A stretch of DNA of 64,000 nt from an uncultured Flavobacteriales bacterium. Lineage in GTDB: Bacteria > Bacteroidota > Bacteroidia > Flavobacteriales > JBLHRE01. The position numbers and the translations under genes are program-made. Numbering within the stretch: position 1 is the stretch's first letter; each line of letters opens with the position of its first letter. The notes beneath the pieces were generated by a model that was not told where the DNA came from, did no database searches, and saw only the letters and a program-made list of their open reading frames with translations. Of this stretch, positions 39,653 to 48,294 are shown in pieces. The stretch lies in NCBI GenBank assembly GCA_937139155.1, contig CAKZPI010000011.1, forward strand, positions 110,391-174,390. Direction: 5' to 3'.

Positions 39653-39720
39653 CACCCCCGAAAGAGCTAGAGATATCCACCGGGAATAGCGAAGATCTTT
39701 ACAATATTGAAAATAAAGAA

Positions 39721-39782
39721 CGCGGAGTGGTTAGTCTGAGACTGACGTTGGGCTCATATCCGCCTGAGGCGGACGCAGGTTC
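39721..39782 (+). repeat. Degenerate tRNA-fMet copy A
   Basis: This copy starts CGCGGAGTGG like the intact tRNA. In place of the D-arm it has the hairpin TTAGTC-TGA-GACTGA (39731-39745). It keeps the anticodon side TTGGGCTCAT, then carries the palindrome TCCGCC-TGA-GGCGGA (39759-39773) in place of the 3' anticodon stem and variable loop. It ends after AGGTTC, with the T-arm 3' side and acceptor 3' strand lost. It cannot fold as a normal tRNA. Confidence 0.85.
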
Positions 39783-39804
39783 TTGACATATTGAAATTGT
39801 ACAT

Positions 39805-39866
39805 TGCGGAGTGGTCAGTCTGAGACTGACATTGGGCTCATATCCGCCTGAGGCGGACGCAGGTTC
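39805..39866 (+). repeat. Degenerate tRNA-fMet copy B
   Basis: This is a second copy 84 bases after copy A with the same layout: GCGGAGTGG, the D-arm hairpin TCAGTC-TGA-GACTGA (39815-39829, a perfect inverted repeat), TTGGGCTCAT, the palindrome at 39843-39857, and a truncated end after AGGTTC. The spacer ACATATTGAAA before each copy is also repeated, so A, B and the intact tRNA are tandem units of 84-85 bases. Confidence 0.85.
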
Positions 39867-39889
39867 TTAAACATATTGAAAACATACAT

Positions 39890-39962
<73 letters not shown>

Positions 39963-39967
39963 CAAGG

Positions 39968-40002
39968 AAAGCCAGTAGAATGAAAATTTTACTGGCTTTT
40001 TT
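39968..40002 (+). terminator. Terminator after tRNA-fMet
   Basis: GCCAGTA...TACTGGC with an A/T-rich loop and TTTTTT forms a standard terminator 9 bases after the tRNA. Near-identical copies follow the truncated tRNA units at 40075-40106 and 40216-40247. Confidence 0.9.
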
Positions 40003-40013
40003 GATTTCATAAA

Positions 40014-40106
40014 GTTGGGCTCATATCCGCCTGAGGCGGACGTAGGTTCGAGTCCTACCTCCGCAACAAGGAAAGCCAGTAGAACAAAAGTTTTACTGGC
40101 TTTTTT
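40014..40106 (+). repeat. Truncated tRNA-fMet 3' unit D with palindrome and terminator
   Basis: This unit contains GTTGGGCTCAT (anticodon side), the palindrome at 40026-40040, CG, the complete T-arm and acceptor 3' strand (GTAGGTTCGAGTCCTACCTCCGCAAC), and its own copy of the terminator hairpin. The 5' half of the tRNA is absent. Confidence 0.85.
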
Positions 40107-40117
40107 GATTTTATGAA

Positions 40118-40247
40118 GTTGGGCTCATATCCGCCTGAGGCGGACGTAGGTTCGAGCCTGTCCAGGCATGCTTTGAAAAAGCATCGTCATGGATCCTGCC
40201 TCCGCAACAAGGAAAGCCAGTAGAATGAAAATTTTACTGGCTTTTTT
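40118..40247 (+). repeat. Truncated tRNA-fMet 3' unit E with extra T-loop insert
   Basis: This is the same as unit D (palindrome at 40130-40144) but with a 37-base insert in the T-loop after TTCGAG (40157-40193). The insert contains the hairpin ATGCTTT-GAA-AAAGCAT inside an outer CCA...TGG pairing. The tRNA tail and terminator follow. Confidence 0.85.
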
Positions 40248-40258
40248 GATTTTATGAA

Positions 40259-40349
40259 GTTGGGCTCATATCCGCCTGAGGCGGACGTAGGTTCGAGCCT
40301 GCCCAGGCATGCTTTGAAAAAGCATCGTCATGGGTCCTACCTCCGCAAC
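40259..40349 (+). repeat. Truncated tRNA-fMet 3' unit F with T-loop insert
   Basis: The palindrome is at 40271-40285 and the same 37-base T-loop insert at 40298-40334, here with a perfect CCCA...TGGG outer pairing. It ends CTCCGCAAC and then switches to a different downstream terminator, so it marks the end of the tandem array. Confidence 0.85.
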
Positions 40350-40355
40350 TAAGCG

Positions 40356-40391
40356 AAAGCCTTTGAAAATCAGACTTCAAAGGCTTTTTTT
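40356..40391 (+). terminator. Distal terminator of the tRNA-fMet array
   Basis: AAAGCCTTTGAA and TTCAAAGGCTTT are a perfect 12-base inverted repeat followed by a T run. Its sequence is unrelated to the three GCCAGTA-type terminators inside the array. Confidence 0.92.
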
Positions 40392-40540
40392 ATGCCCTAT
40401 AAAAACCAGTCCGCCTACCGTGAAATGCTGAAAGTTTGCCAAATTGCAGGCACAAGAACACCTATTTGGATCCATGAGCAAACGGTACACCATGCCCATG
40501 CCTCCGACCACAAGCCAAAAAGCGCACCTCTACAACCATA

Positions 40541-41644
40541 CCTTATATTGAATTCAAATTCCTTGACTCATCAGGGGAATGGAGGCGGGTAAGGCTTAGA
40601 ATGGGCGCAGGTAGGATAAAATCTCTTGGAGGTCGGGTTCAGCACCTGCGCTCCTACCTGGAGCCTTTGAAGGAAATGTTAAGCCAAGGATGGACCCCCG
40701 AGACTGGGGTTTTATCCAAAGGGAAAAACCAACGCATTTTACTTGAGGAGGCATTTTCCAAAATGCTTGGCGAAAAGCGACCATACTTCAAAAACGAAAG
40801 CTGATTCCGGTCCTTTGAGTCGTATATAAATAAGTTTCTTGGGTTTATCTCCCTGCGTGCCATCACTGACCTTACCCCCAGGGACCTCACCAGGGGGATG
40901 ATAGTCGAATTCCTTGGGGATATTGAAAAAAGCAAGCTCTCCACCCGCACCCGAAACAACGCACTCGCCGGCCTTTCGAGTGCTTTCAATCACATGATTG
41001 ATATGGAGCTTATGGAAACCAACCCGGCCAAACGCATCAAAAAACTTAAAACCAACCCGACCCTTCACAAAATCTACACAAAAGAGCAAGCTCTAGCCAA
41101 AGCAAATCAGGCGGAGCAGATCAATCCCAACTTTCTGCTTTTACTTCGGTTGATTGCCTATCAGTTTTTAAGACCGATTACCATCAACCGGATGAAGGTC
41201 GATTGGATCGACACCGATCGAGATTTGATTTGGATTCATGGCTCCCAGGTGAAAAAAGGTAAAACAGAAGTAATCCCCCTGTTAGATCCAGTAAAAGAGG
41301 ATTTATACCGGTTAATAAAAGGGGCGCCAAAAGATTATTATGTATTCGGACCAGGGTTTAAGCCCTCACCCGCTATGGCCAATCAATGGTATTACTCTAA
41401 GAAGTTTAAAAGAATTAAAGATGAATTGGGGCTTGATAAGGAGCATACCATGTATGGGCTACGGCACACATTTATCACTGAGATTTTTAAATCCTTACTG
41501 AAAACCGAAAACAAGGAGACCGCCCTTACTACCCTTCAAGAAATTACGCGCCATTCAACCAGAAGCGCCCTTTTGTCCTACCTTAGAGAAGTAGGGGTCG
41601 TGCTGCCAAAAGATTACTCGGGCCACATGAGGTTTGACTTTTAG
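40541..41644 (+). pseudogene. Tyrosine recombinase (integrase) interrupted by an in-frame TGA
   Basis: One reading frame runs from about 40478 to the TAG at 41644 apart from a single TGA at 40802-40804 (after EKRPYFKNES, before FRSFESYINKF). The first part (FKFLDSSGEWRRVRLRMGAGRIKSL) resembles the arm-binding region and NNALAGLSSAFNHMI the core-binding domain. The catalytic domain shows FLRPITINRM (Arg I), YGLRHTFITEI (box II) and a Tyr in ALLSYLRE. Upstream there is no ATG before 40601. If the TGA is a true stop, the part from ATG 40898 retains the catalytic domain but lacks the N-terminus. Its position beside a tRNA with duplicated 3' ends fits an integrase of a lost integrative element. 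Confidence 0.8.
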
Positions 41645-41758
41645 TTAGTTCTGGTCCACCTCCAATAGGTCGGGGTGTGGTTTTTAATCAGATCTTTTCT
41701 TTTGTACCCCTCGACCTTAGTGATGTCTGATAGCGCTTCACTTTCTTTGAATTGGTCT

Positions 41759-42241
41759 TTACGCCGCTTCAAGGGCTTGCGATAAATTGACCTGGGTGGT
41801 TTCTTTGCCGGGGCCTTTGGGCCTTTTAAATCCGGTTCTTGCCCCTGGTCTTGGGGGGGGCTGCTTGATCTGTTTTTGAACGAAATAATACAGCCAATCA
41901 ATTTTATTCCCTCTATTTTTAATGGCTTCCACGTAATTGTTGACAAAGCTTTTATCTATGCGGTGTACCTTAAGGATCACTGGTGAATCAAAGTCTGACC
42001 TCACCCCGCCTCGTGTTTCCCCCCGGCTGTTTTGCTGAAAAACCACCACGAAAATGGTCGATGGGAACTTTTTGCGAAGCTCCCCGAACCGCTCGGGGTT
42101 TTCACCGAGCTCTTGGAATGAATCAATGGCCACCACATCAAACCGCTCAGCGGCTTTTTCCACATCGGCGTAGGCGCCCTCCCCTGTGATCTGGATTCTT
42201 TTGCGACCCAATTCAGAAACATTGCGCTCAAGGTGGTTGTT
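41759..42241 (-). pseudogene. P-loop/RecA-like ATPase fragment
   Basis: About 160 codons are open on the reverse strand. They contain a Walker-B-like strand (RFDVVAIDSFQEL), a second core strand STIFVVVFQQNSRGETRGG and a tail KRPKGPGKETTQVNLSQAL. The pattern is that of the C-terminal half of a RadA/DnaB-like or phage ATPase. The Walker A half is missing, the frame has no ATG, and it is preceded by a stop, so it is a remnant. A second short frame (41641-41760, KESEALSDITKVEGYKRKDLIKN) may be its frameshifted continuation. Confidence 0.55.
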
Positions 42242-42376
42242 CTAAACGACCAGGCAGATGGTTTTTCTCTAGAATTTCATGCAGCAAATATCAATTTGCT
42301 GAAGACTGATCATGGTTCAGATTCTGCCATTAAGTGGAGTGAGCGTGAAAGGTTAGAGGGGGTTTTGTTGGGTTAA
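42233..42376 (+). pseudogene. Unidentified C-terminal coding remnant
   Basis: This forward frame reads VVVLNDQADGFSLEF, then NINLLKTDHGSDSAIKW and ends LEGVLLG before a TAA. The composition looks like genuine protein, but there is no start and no family I can name. It may be the tail of a gene cut when the neighbouring element decayed. The next 280 bases to 42660 hold only a weak reverse open frame and no clear gene. Confidence 0.3.
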
Positions 42377-42660
42377 ACCAAAAACCAGACGAAATTTATT
42401 CTTAAATCCGACAAAGGGTTTTCCGGGGATACGTGCATTTTTAAGCATATTCAGAAATCGATTGATTTTAAATGGTTGAGCACTTGGAAATCCTTTAATG
42501 ATTCGTTTGACTGCTGCATACTCCGTCTTTTCAGTGACCCAAGTCATTTTTTTTACCTGAAATTTTTCACATGTGTTAAATTTCGTTATCATTGTGGCCT
42601 TATAACTAACTAATAACCACTCCCCAGCAACTCAAAAACAGCTGGATTACCCTTAAGATT

Positions 42661-43482
42661 ATGAAGTTTCCCTCTCAGAAATGGATTCTTTTTTCCATTT
42701 CAATTCTCCTTTTCTCATGCAAAGAACCCGCCGAACCTGAGCCCCCAAAACCCATTGATGCTTTCCTGAAAAATCATGGAATGTTCATTTCCAATGCGGG
42801 CGATACCATTTACAATGATACAGTTGAGGTGCGCTTGCCTAACATTATTTGGGTCCAAAATGGAGTTGACTCCTTTAAAGTGTGGAATGAGGATTTCACG
42901 GAATACACCAAATACTATCCCTTTGAGTTTATCTATATCCGTTTTGACAGAAATGTTTACGGCTTAGCACATGGAATTACTCCAGAACAAGGTGGGCTTT
43001 CAAGTTTTGGCGAATTCCCAACAGGGGAGTTTATATTCATGATTGCTCCAGATTTTGATTCTGTTGGCGTCAAGGAATTTGGCCCTGATTTAATTGGTCA
43101 GTCAATTGATATCGACGTGGGTCCTTCCGTTAGGCGGTTTAATGACAGCTTAAATCCATCGACAACTCATGTACTAACGAATGATGGAAGAAGGTCTTTG
43201 GTTTACTTTGAACGCAAAGGAATTACAGGGCGTTTTTTAAAGTATACAGACTATGGAGGCTTGGGGCTGAACCAATGGCAATACCTTGATGGTGATTCAG
43301 CCAAAGTCCATGTTGAGTTTACAGGGTTTAATACCCTAGAGCGGGATGGACACACCTTTGATGCCATTTCCTTTAAATTCCGTTTAGATAATGTAGAGAG
43401 CGAGAACCACCCGGGTGTAGTTGGATCGATGCAAGGTGATGTCTACATGGAATACATTGCGCTAATTAATATAGACCATTAA
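42661..43482 (+). CDS. Lipoprotein of unknown function
   Basis: This 273-residue protein has a lipoprotein signal (WILFSISILLFSCKEPAEP) followed by a Pro/Glu linker. The body is beta-rich with many aromatic and Asp residues and no recognised motif. It is 18 bases upstream of the large T9SS protein gene and probably co-transcribed with it, which suggests it accompanies that protein at the cell surface. Confidence 0.7.
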   Translation: MKFPSQKWILFSISILLFSCKEPAEPEPPKPIDAFLKNHGMFISNAGDTIYNDTVEVRLPNIIWVQNGVDSFKVWNEDFTEYTKYYPFEFIYIRFDRNVYGLAHGITPEQGGLSSFGEFPTGEFIFMIAPDFDSVGVKEFGPDLIGQSIDIDVGPSVRRFNDSLNPSTTHVLTNDGRRSLVYFERKGITGRFLKYTDYGGLGLNQWQYLDGDSAKVHVEFTGFNTLERDGHTFDAISFKFRLDNVESENHPGVVGSMQGDVYMEYIALINIDH

Positions 43483-43500
43483 CCACTAACTTTTATTTAA

Positions 43501-45885
43501 ATGAAAAATTCTTTGTTGGCCATTTTGGCCTCCCTGGCTGCGCTTTGCTCCTTTGGGCAAGCTAATCAACACATCACCTCACCTTTTCAAGATGCGGATT
43601 ACGAACCTGGAGAAAAAATAGATTACCAATGGAACCAGTTTGGTGCGGGAGTTTCCTTTTATTCAAGGGACCACCGATTGTTTTACGAACACAGCTTATT
43701 GAAATTCCCTGTTGTAACAACGGAATCTTACACTAAACAAGGCTTTACCTCTAGCGGGAATTATATTCAAGGAAAGTGGTACGGCTCTGGCCTTCCCCAT
43801 GTTTGGATGTTAGATGCTCAGTTTTACTCAAACAATCCAAACACCATAAACCCAAATCATCAGCAAACCACCACTGAAAATAAGGGAGCTCACACTGATC
43901 CTAATAATTTGGTTGATGAGATTCGCCCTGGTGCACGAAGCTATGGGTTTTACACGCCTTGCAAATCTGCATGGTCTTGGCAGGGTGAGTCAGGGCACCA
44001 GACCGCCTTCAACCGTGAGCTTCCCTTGCCATTTGAGACGGCCTCCGCCCCAGAAGTGACCATTTACCCAAACAGCAATTTTTTTGGAAAGATGTACATA
44101 AATCGAGTAAAAAGCGATGGCAGCTATGCAAACGAAATGGCCTATAATCAGGTGCAAATTGTAGAGAAAGACCCAAACGATGCCCCGGTAATACAAGAAG
44201 GTCAACAAACAGTTTTATGTGATTCAGGCCCCGTAACCTTAAACCTGGCTGGAATACGAGATGTAGAGGTGAGCGTTGATTACACATCTGCAAACACAGG
44301 TACTGAAGCACGCCGGTTTAAGTGGTTTAAGATGAAAAACGATGCAAATGATTTGCTGAACCAAAACCCACTAGACTTGGTTGAAAATGGATTGTCGTAT
44401 TATTTAAGCCCTGGGGTTATTGATTATGACAACGGCCAACTTTTTGAGCCCCTTGAAGAAACAAATGCACATTCTTTCTCGTATTCCCCAACTGAGCCAA
44501 TTACAATTCTTGTTGTTCGAGCTGAGCGTCAACTTGATCATTGTACGCAAACTGATATTTGGGATGTCTCACCGCCGTCTTTTCATATAATACTGGATCT
44601 ATCACAAAACTTTTCAAACCTTCCAAATCATAGTACCACGCAATACCTAAAGGATGATTCTGGTATTGAGGGGAATTGCCAACCTGAATACTCTTGTCAA
44701 TTACAGGGTAGCTATTTTAGGTTTGCTGATGAGGATGTTATAACTCAGGCATACGGGGCCCCGTTTCCAACCCCGCCAGGGACAGATATCCAAGCAAAAT
44801 GGAGGACCTTTGATAATGTATTGTACCCAACCGCCCAATGGATTGATGATGTGCAGATCGCTGGAACTTTCGACCCGAACATTCCAGATGCCTTTGAGAA
44901 AAGGGTTTGCCATTCAATGCTCAATGCATCAAACGAGTCCTTACCAGACGGAAGAAAATACATGGATTATGAGTTGGTTTTTAAATATTCAGTGGATCCC
45001 GGCGGAAACTTGCCGTTAATAATGTGTGAAAAAGTTATTCGTACGGTCCGCGTAGTTCAGTCGAGTGATGAGGTTGACCAAAAAGATTTTTTTAACACCA
45101 CTTACACAACTCTTTTCACCGCAACACAGGCAAATGATCAATCATGTGCAGGTGCGTACGCTCTCACATCCATAGGCATTGTTCTTGATGATCCCACAGG
45201 GTCAATAGGTGGGTTAATTCCCATCCGGTCAGGATCTCAATTCGATGTAAACTTGGTTCGTTCACAATCATTTGAACTTAATCAGGGCCTGAAAAATGCA
45301 TTAATAGGAATAAACGCAAATCCCAATGATGCGCAGTTGGCCTTGAGTGCAGTTGGTGGTACTGTTGTTTGGGATGACCCGCTTATTCAAGCACAAGCGG
45401 CAAATCAGCTTTTTCCGACCATTACCGACACGTTAATCCAAGATTGGGAAACAAAATCATACGGTTTCACACTGTCTTTTAATGGGCGGACAATTCATAG
45501 CACTGAACTAGTTCAATACATCGCCTTAATGGTGATTGGAAATGATTCAATCGATGCTTCAAAGTATGATAATAGAACTGATCTAATCAAGGATGTGGCC
45601 AAGGCAAAAGTAAAGGTCCTCTCTGGTCAATACGCTGAGGAAGTGGGAACAAGCGTAAGCCTGTACCCTAATCCGACAAAGGGAAACTTTACAATTGAAA
45701 TAAATGGAGACATTGATTTGGTAGTTGAGCTTTATAACTCTTTGGGGCAAATTGTTCAAACTATGGACTTGCCTTCCAATGCAGGTACATCATTGTTCAT
45801 TAATGGTGAAAGGGGGTTGTATTTTGTTGTAATTAAAGATACCAGGGGCAACTACATTAAAACCATGAGAATAATCAAGGCTTAA
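43501..45885 (+). CDS. Large secreted protein with T9SS sorting domain
   Basis: This 794-residue protein has a signal peptide (LLAILASLAALCSFGQ), a long body without recognised domains (several Cys and Pro/Asn-rich segments, no tandem repeats) and a C-terminal type A sorting domain (VSLYPNPTKGNFTIEI ... GERGLYFVVIKDTRGNYIKTMRIIK). It is exported by T9SS. Its partner is the lipoprotein gene just upstream. A strong inverted repeat follows it. Function unknown. Confidence 0.85.
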   Translation: MKNSLLAILASLAALCSFGQANQHITSPFQDADYEPGEKIDYQWNQFGAGVSFYSRDHRLFYEHSLLKFPVVTTESYTKQGFTSSGNYIQGKWYGSGLPHVWMLDAQFYSNNPNTINPNHQQTTTENKGAHTDPNNLVDEIRPGARSYGFYTPCKSAWSWQGESGHQTAFNRELPLPFETASAPEVTIYPNSNFFGKMYINRVKSDGSYANEMAYNQVQIVEKDPNDAPVIQEGQQTVLCDSGPVTLNLAGIRDVEVSVDYTSANTGTEARRFKWFKMKNDANDLLNQNPLDLVENGLSYYLSPGVIDYDNGQLFEPLEETNAHSFSYSPTEPITILVVRAERQLDHCTQTDIWDVSPPSFHIILDLSQNFSNLPNHSTTQYLKDDSGIEGNCQPEYSCQLQGSYFRFADEDVITQAYGAPFPTPPGTDIQAKWRTFDNVLYPTAQWIDDVQIAGTFDPNIPDAFEKRVCHSMLNASNESLPDGRKYMDYELVFKYSVDPGGNLPLIMCEKVIRTVRVVQSSDEVDQKDFFNTTYTTLFTATQANDQSCAGAYALTSIGIVLDDPTGSIGGLIPIRSGSQFDVNLVRSQSFELNQGLKNALIGINANPNDAQLALSAVGGTVVWDDPLIQAQAANQLFPTITDTLIQDWETKSYGFTLSFNGRTIHSTELVQYIALMVIGNDSIDASKYDNRTDLIKDVAKAKVKVLSGQYAEEVGTSVSLYPNPTKGNFTIEINGDIDLVVELYNSLGQIVQTMDLPSNAGTSLFINGERGLYFVVIKDTRGNYIKTMRIIKA

Positions 45886-45907
45886 ACTTTGTTATTTAAT
45901 CGATATC

Positions 45908-45935
45908 TAGCAGAAAGGGGTTCCCCTTTCTGCTA
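45908..45935 (+). terminator. Perfect 13-base inverted repeat after the 794-residue gene
   Basis: TAGCAGAAAGGGG, a TT loop and CCCCTTTCTGCTA form a perfect stem 22 bases after the stop codon. A T run does not follow, so it may stabilise the mRNA end or act as a weak terminator. Confidence 0.65.
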
Positions 45936-46030
45936 ATAGGGTTTGCCAATAACATACCACATCCGCCGATTTAAAGAAGTGTTAATTCCTGTATTTCAGT
46001 TTAATGTAAATATTGGTTTTCATATTTTCG

Positions 46031-46128
46031 CCTCATATCCGCCTGAGGCGGACGCAGGTTCGAGCCTGCCCAGGCATGCTTTGGAAAAGCATCGTCATGG
46101 GTCCTACCTCCGCAACAAGGAAAGCCAT
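46031..46128 (+). repeat. Dispersed tRNA-fMet-derived composite with palindrome
   Basis: CTCATATCCGCC-type palindrome (46038-46052), CGCAGGTTCGAG, the 37-base T-loop insert with its hairpin (one base changed), and TCCTACCTCCGCAACAAGGAAAGCCA are all as in units E and F of the tRNA locus 6 kb upstream. Similarity stops inside the terminator sequence at about 46128, where an orphan sorting domain begins. Confidence 0.88.
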
Positions 46129-46375
46129 AGCTTCGGAAGTTGAAATAGAAATGTATCCCAATCCAACTACAGGTCTAACTCAAATTAATCTGTTAGGTAG
46201 TGGAGATATTAAATCTGTCATTGTATACAGCACTTTAGGTAATGAAGTGCATAGAGTTAATAACCTTGGTTCAAACTCAGTATCTTTGGATTTATCTCAT
46301 TTAAACCCAAGCATGTACTTGGTGAATATATTAACAAGCAACGGGAGTGAATCTCGTACCATTATTTTAGAGTAA
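46129..46375 (+). pseudogene. Orphan T9SS type A sorting domain
   Basis: About 80 codons read ASEVEIEMYPNPTTGLTQINL through MYLVNILTSNGSESRTIILE, a complete type A sorting domain with no cargo protein. In frame upstream is only the tRNA-derived composite, which gives an unlikely 39-residue start. The gene body was therefore lost or replaced when the composite arrived. The next secreted-protein gene begins 6 bases after its stop. Confidence 0.75.
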
Positions 46376-46381
46376 ATTCAT

Positions 46382-47938
46382 ATGAAAACACTGGTATCCA
46401 CATTATTATTGACTTTTGCTTTATTGCATGCATATTCACAGTCTTATGTTGTGGATACCAGTTTTCGTATTTCAGAATATATTAGCGGAAATCGGCCAAT
46501 CAAAAATTCAGAATCCCCTAGAATTCGACATTTATTAACTCTTAATGACACCATGTTCGTGGCAACTGGGGATTTTGGCGTTTTTGATGAGTCGAATGGA
46601 AATTGGATTGGAGAGAGCATGGTCTGGTTCGATGAAACTGGTAAGGTGAGGGAACCATGTTTATTCACCCATGATACCACCTTCCGTTATAGGGCTTCAG
46701 CCTTTAGCCAAGGTTATTATTATGCGGTCAGGGCTAGCCATCCGTTTGTCCAGCGGATTTCGATTCAAGACTGCATATATGACACAGCGTTTGCATATAG
46801 TTATATCAACTGGTTTCAAAGCCCAATAAACTTTACCACCTATCAACAAGGCTTATTTTTTCCTTCAGGCTCGTCATTTTATGGGGGGCTTTTTGACAAA
46901 CAGATAGCTGATACTACAATTCGATCCAGTATGTATAAGCTTAAAAAAAATGGACAATGGGATACAAATTTTTATATGCCTGTTTCAAATAATAATGCAC
47001 CTATTGGTTTAACAAAATATAGTGAGGATAAAATGTTAGTATATAGCGGTATGACCGAATTAGATGGTCATTACAGTAATGGTATTTTTCTTTTGGATAC
47101 TCTTGGAAACGTGGACACGAGTTTCTCCTGTGATATTTACCGCAGTGGAATAGGTTATATAAAAGTTATGAGCGATGATAAAATCTTTGCTTTTGGAGAG
47201 TTTTTGTTTGACACTGCTTGGACTGATGATTCATATTTAGTGCGATTAAATGCAGATGGATCATTTGACTCAACATTTAACAGAAAAATTTATACAACTC
47301 AAAATTATTTCCCTCAGCACCCTAACCTTTTACAAACCCCAAGAGATGTAATAGAAACTAAATGGGGGACTTACCTTTTTGTTGGGTCAATTGACTCAAT
47401 AGACGGGCGCAAAATTCCATATATGTTTGAAACAGATAAACAAGGAAATATACTTCCCACGCAGTTTAACTTTACCTTAGGGGATACCGTGGGGTTTGAT
47501 ACGATAGAGGACTGTTACATCTTTGCAGACTGTTATATGGAATTAAATAGAATCATCTATGCAGATTCTGATAGCAATTCATTTATCGTAGCAGGTGCTT
47601 TCCATACGCTGAATGGCAAAAATCATCCGCCAATTTTCAAAATCAGTCGTTTTGGATTGTCCATTGAAGAGCAGGGTTTAAAACCCAAACCAATCGGTTT
47701 GTTTCCTAACCCAGCAAAGGGAGAGTTTAACATTGAGTTTGACCGAGCTTACCAATTAGAGAGGGTTCAGGTTCATTTAATCAACCTTTTAGGCATCACC
47801 CTTAAGGAGTGGCATTTTGATCTAAATTCTGGTTTGAATCATACCTTACGCTTGGATAATTATCCAACTGGCCAATACTTGGTGCAGATAAGAACCGCAG
47901 ATGGATTTATTACAAAACGCTTGATAATAGCGGAATAG
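46382..47938 (+). CDS. Secreted delta-60-repeat-like protein with T9SS sorting domain
   Basis: This 518-residue protein has a signal peptide (TLVSTLLLTFALLHAYSQ). Repeats of the type LVRLNADGSFDSTFN, LDTLGNVDTSFS and ETDKQGNILPTQFN occur at intervals, as in delta-60 (DUF5122) beta-propellers. A type A sorting domain (IGLFPNPAKGEFNIEF ... PTGQYLVQIRTADGFITKRLIIAE) closes it. It may be co-transcribed with the broken gene upstream. Ligand or role unknown. Confidence 0.82.
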   Translation: MKTLVSTLLLTFALLHAYSQSYVVDTSFRISEYISGNRPIKNSESPRIRHLLTLNDTMFVATGDFGVFDESNGNWIGESMVWFDETGKVREPCLFTHDTTFRYRASAFSQGYYYAVRASHPFVQRISIQDCIYDTAFAYSYINWFQSPINFTTYQQGLFFPSGSSFYGGLFDKQIADTTIRSSMYKLKKNGQWDTNFYMPVSNNNAPIGLTKYSEDKMLVYSGMTELDGHYSNGIFLLDTLGNVDTSFSCDIYRSGIGYIKVMSDDKIFAFGEFLFDTAWTDDSYLVRLNADGSFDSTFNRKIYTTQNYFPQHPNLLQTPRDVIETKWGTYLFVGSIDSIDGRKIPYMFETDKQGNILPTQFNFTLGDTVGFDTIEDCYIFADCYMELNRIIYADSDSNSFIVAGAFHTLNGKNHPPIFKISRFGLSIEEQGLKPKPIGLFPNPAKGEFNIEFDRAYQLERVQVHLINLLGITLKEWHFDLNSGLNHTLRLDNYPTGQYLVQIRTADGFITKRLIIAE

Positions 47939-48055
47939 ACAAGGTTTTGCCGTGTCAGAATCGTGCCAAAACAGTGCCGTTTGGGTCAAATTGTAAACTT
48001 CTAACGTATTATCAATCAGATAGATGAATAATGAGCAAATCTGCCAATTCAACTC

Positions 48056-48210
48056 ATATCCGCCTGAGGCGGACGCAGGCCAATGACGATTCAGCGTAGC
48101 TGAATGTCATGGTGATGACACCCTGATGAAGGTTAGCTTGTCTGGGTCGTCATTCATTCGAGCTTGCCTACTGATGCTCACTTTGTTCGGTCAGCATCTA
48201 AGATTCGCAA
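48056..48210 (+). repeat. Diverged tRNA-derived composite with three hairpins
   Basis: CTCAT plus the palindrome (48059-48073) and CGCAGG lead into a new hairpin ATGAC-g-ATTCAGC-GTA-GCTGAAT-GTCAT (48083-48110). Then come ATTCGAGCTTGCC, a hairpin GATGCT...AGCATC (48173-48198) and TTCGCAACTAA. The order palindrome, TTCGAG, hairpin, CGCAAC matches units E and F, but the hairpin sequences have been exchanged. Confidence 0.65.
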
Positions 48211-48212
48211 CT

Positions 48213-48248
48213 AAAAAGGGAAGTTCAGAAATGGATTTCCCTTTTTTT
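48213..48248 (+). terminator. Terminator before the GIY-YIG gene
   Basis: AAAAAGGGAA and TTCCCTTTTT pair around a 14-base loop and are followed by T residues, 46 bases upstream of the GIY-YIG start. Confidence 0.8.
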
Positions 48249-48294
48249 GTTTCTAAGGGTTTCGTAAATTTTGGTCAAAATAAAACCACCCGTT

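Noticed and set aside
40392..40592. Short ATG-initiated frame just after the tRNA array as a gene
   Set aside because: It overlaps the recombinase reading frame in another phase and has no features; the recombinase frame explains the region better.
40802..40804. In-frame TGA in the recombinase read as selenocysteine or a recoded codon
   Set aside because: Nearby genes use TGA as a normal stop, the site is not a conserved Cys or catalytic position, and no SECIS-like hairpin was seen directly after it. A disabling mutation is simpler.
42353..42592. Reverse 79-codon frame upstream of the 42661 lipoprotein
   Set aside because: No motif, signal or partner gene; its start sits in the likely leader of the forward lipoprotein gene. 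A remnant cannot be excluded.
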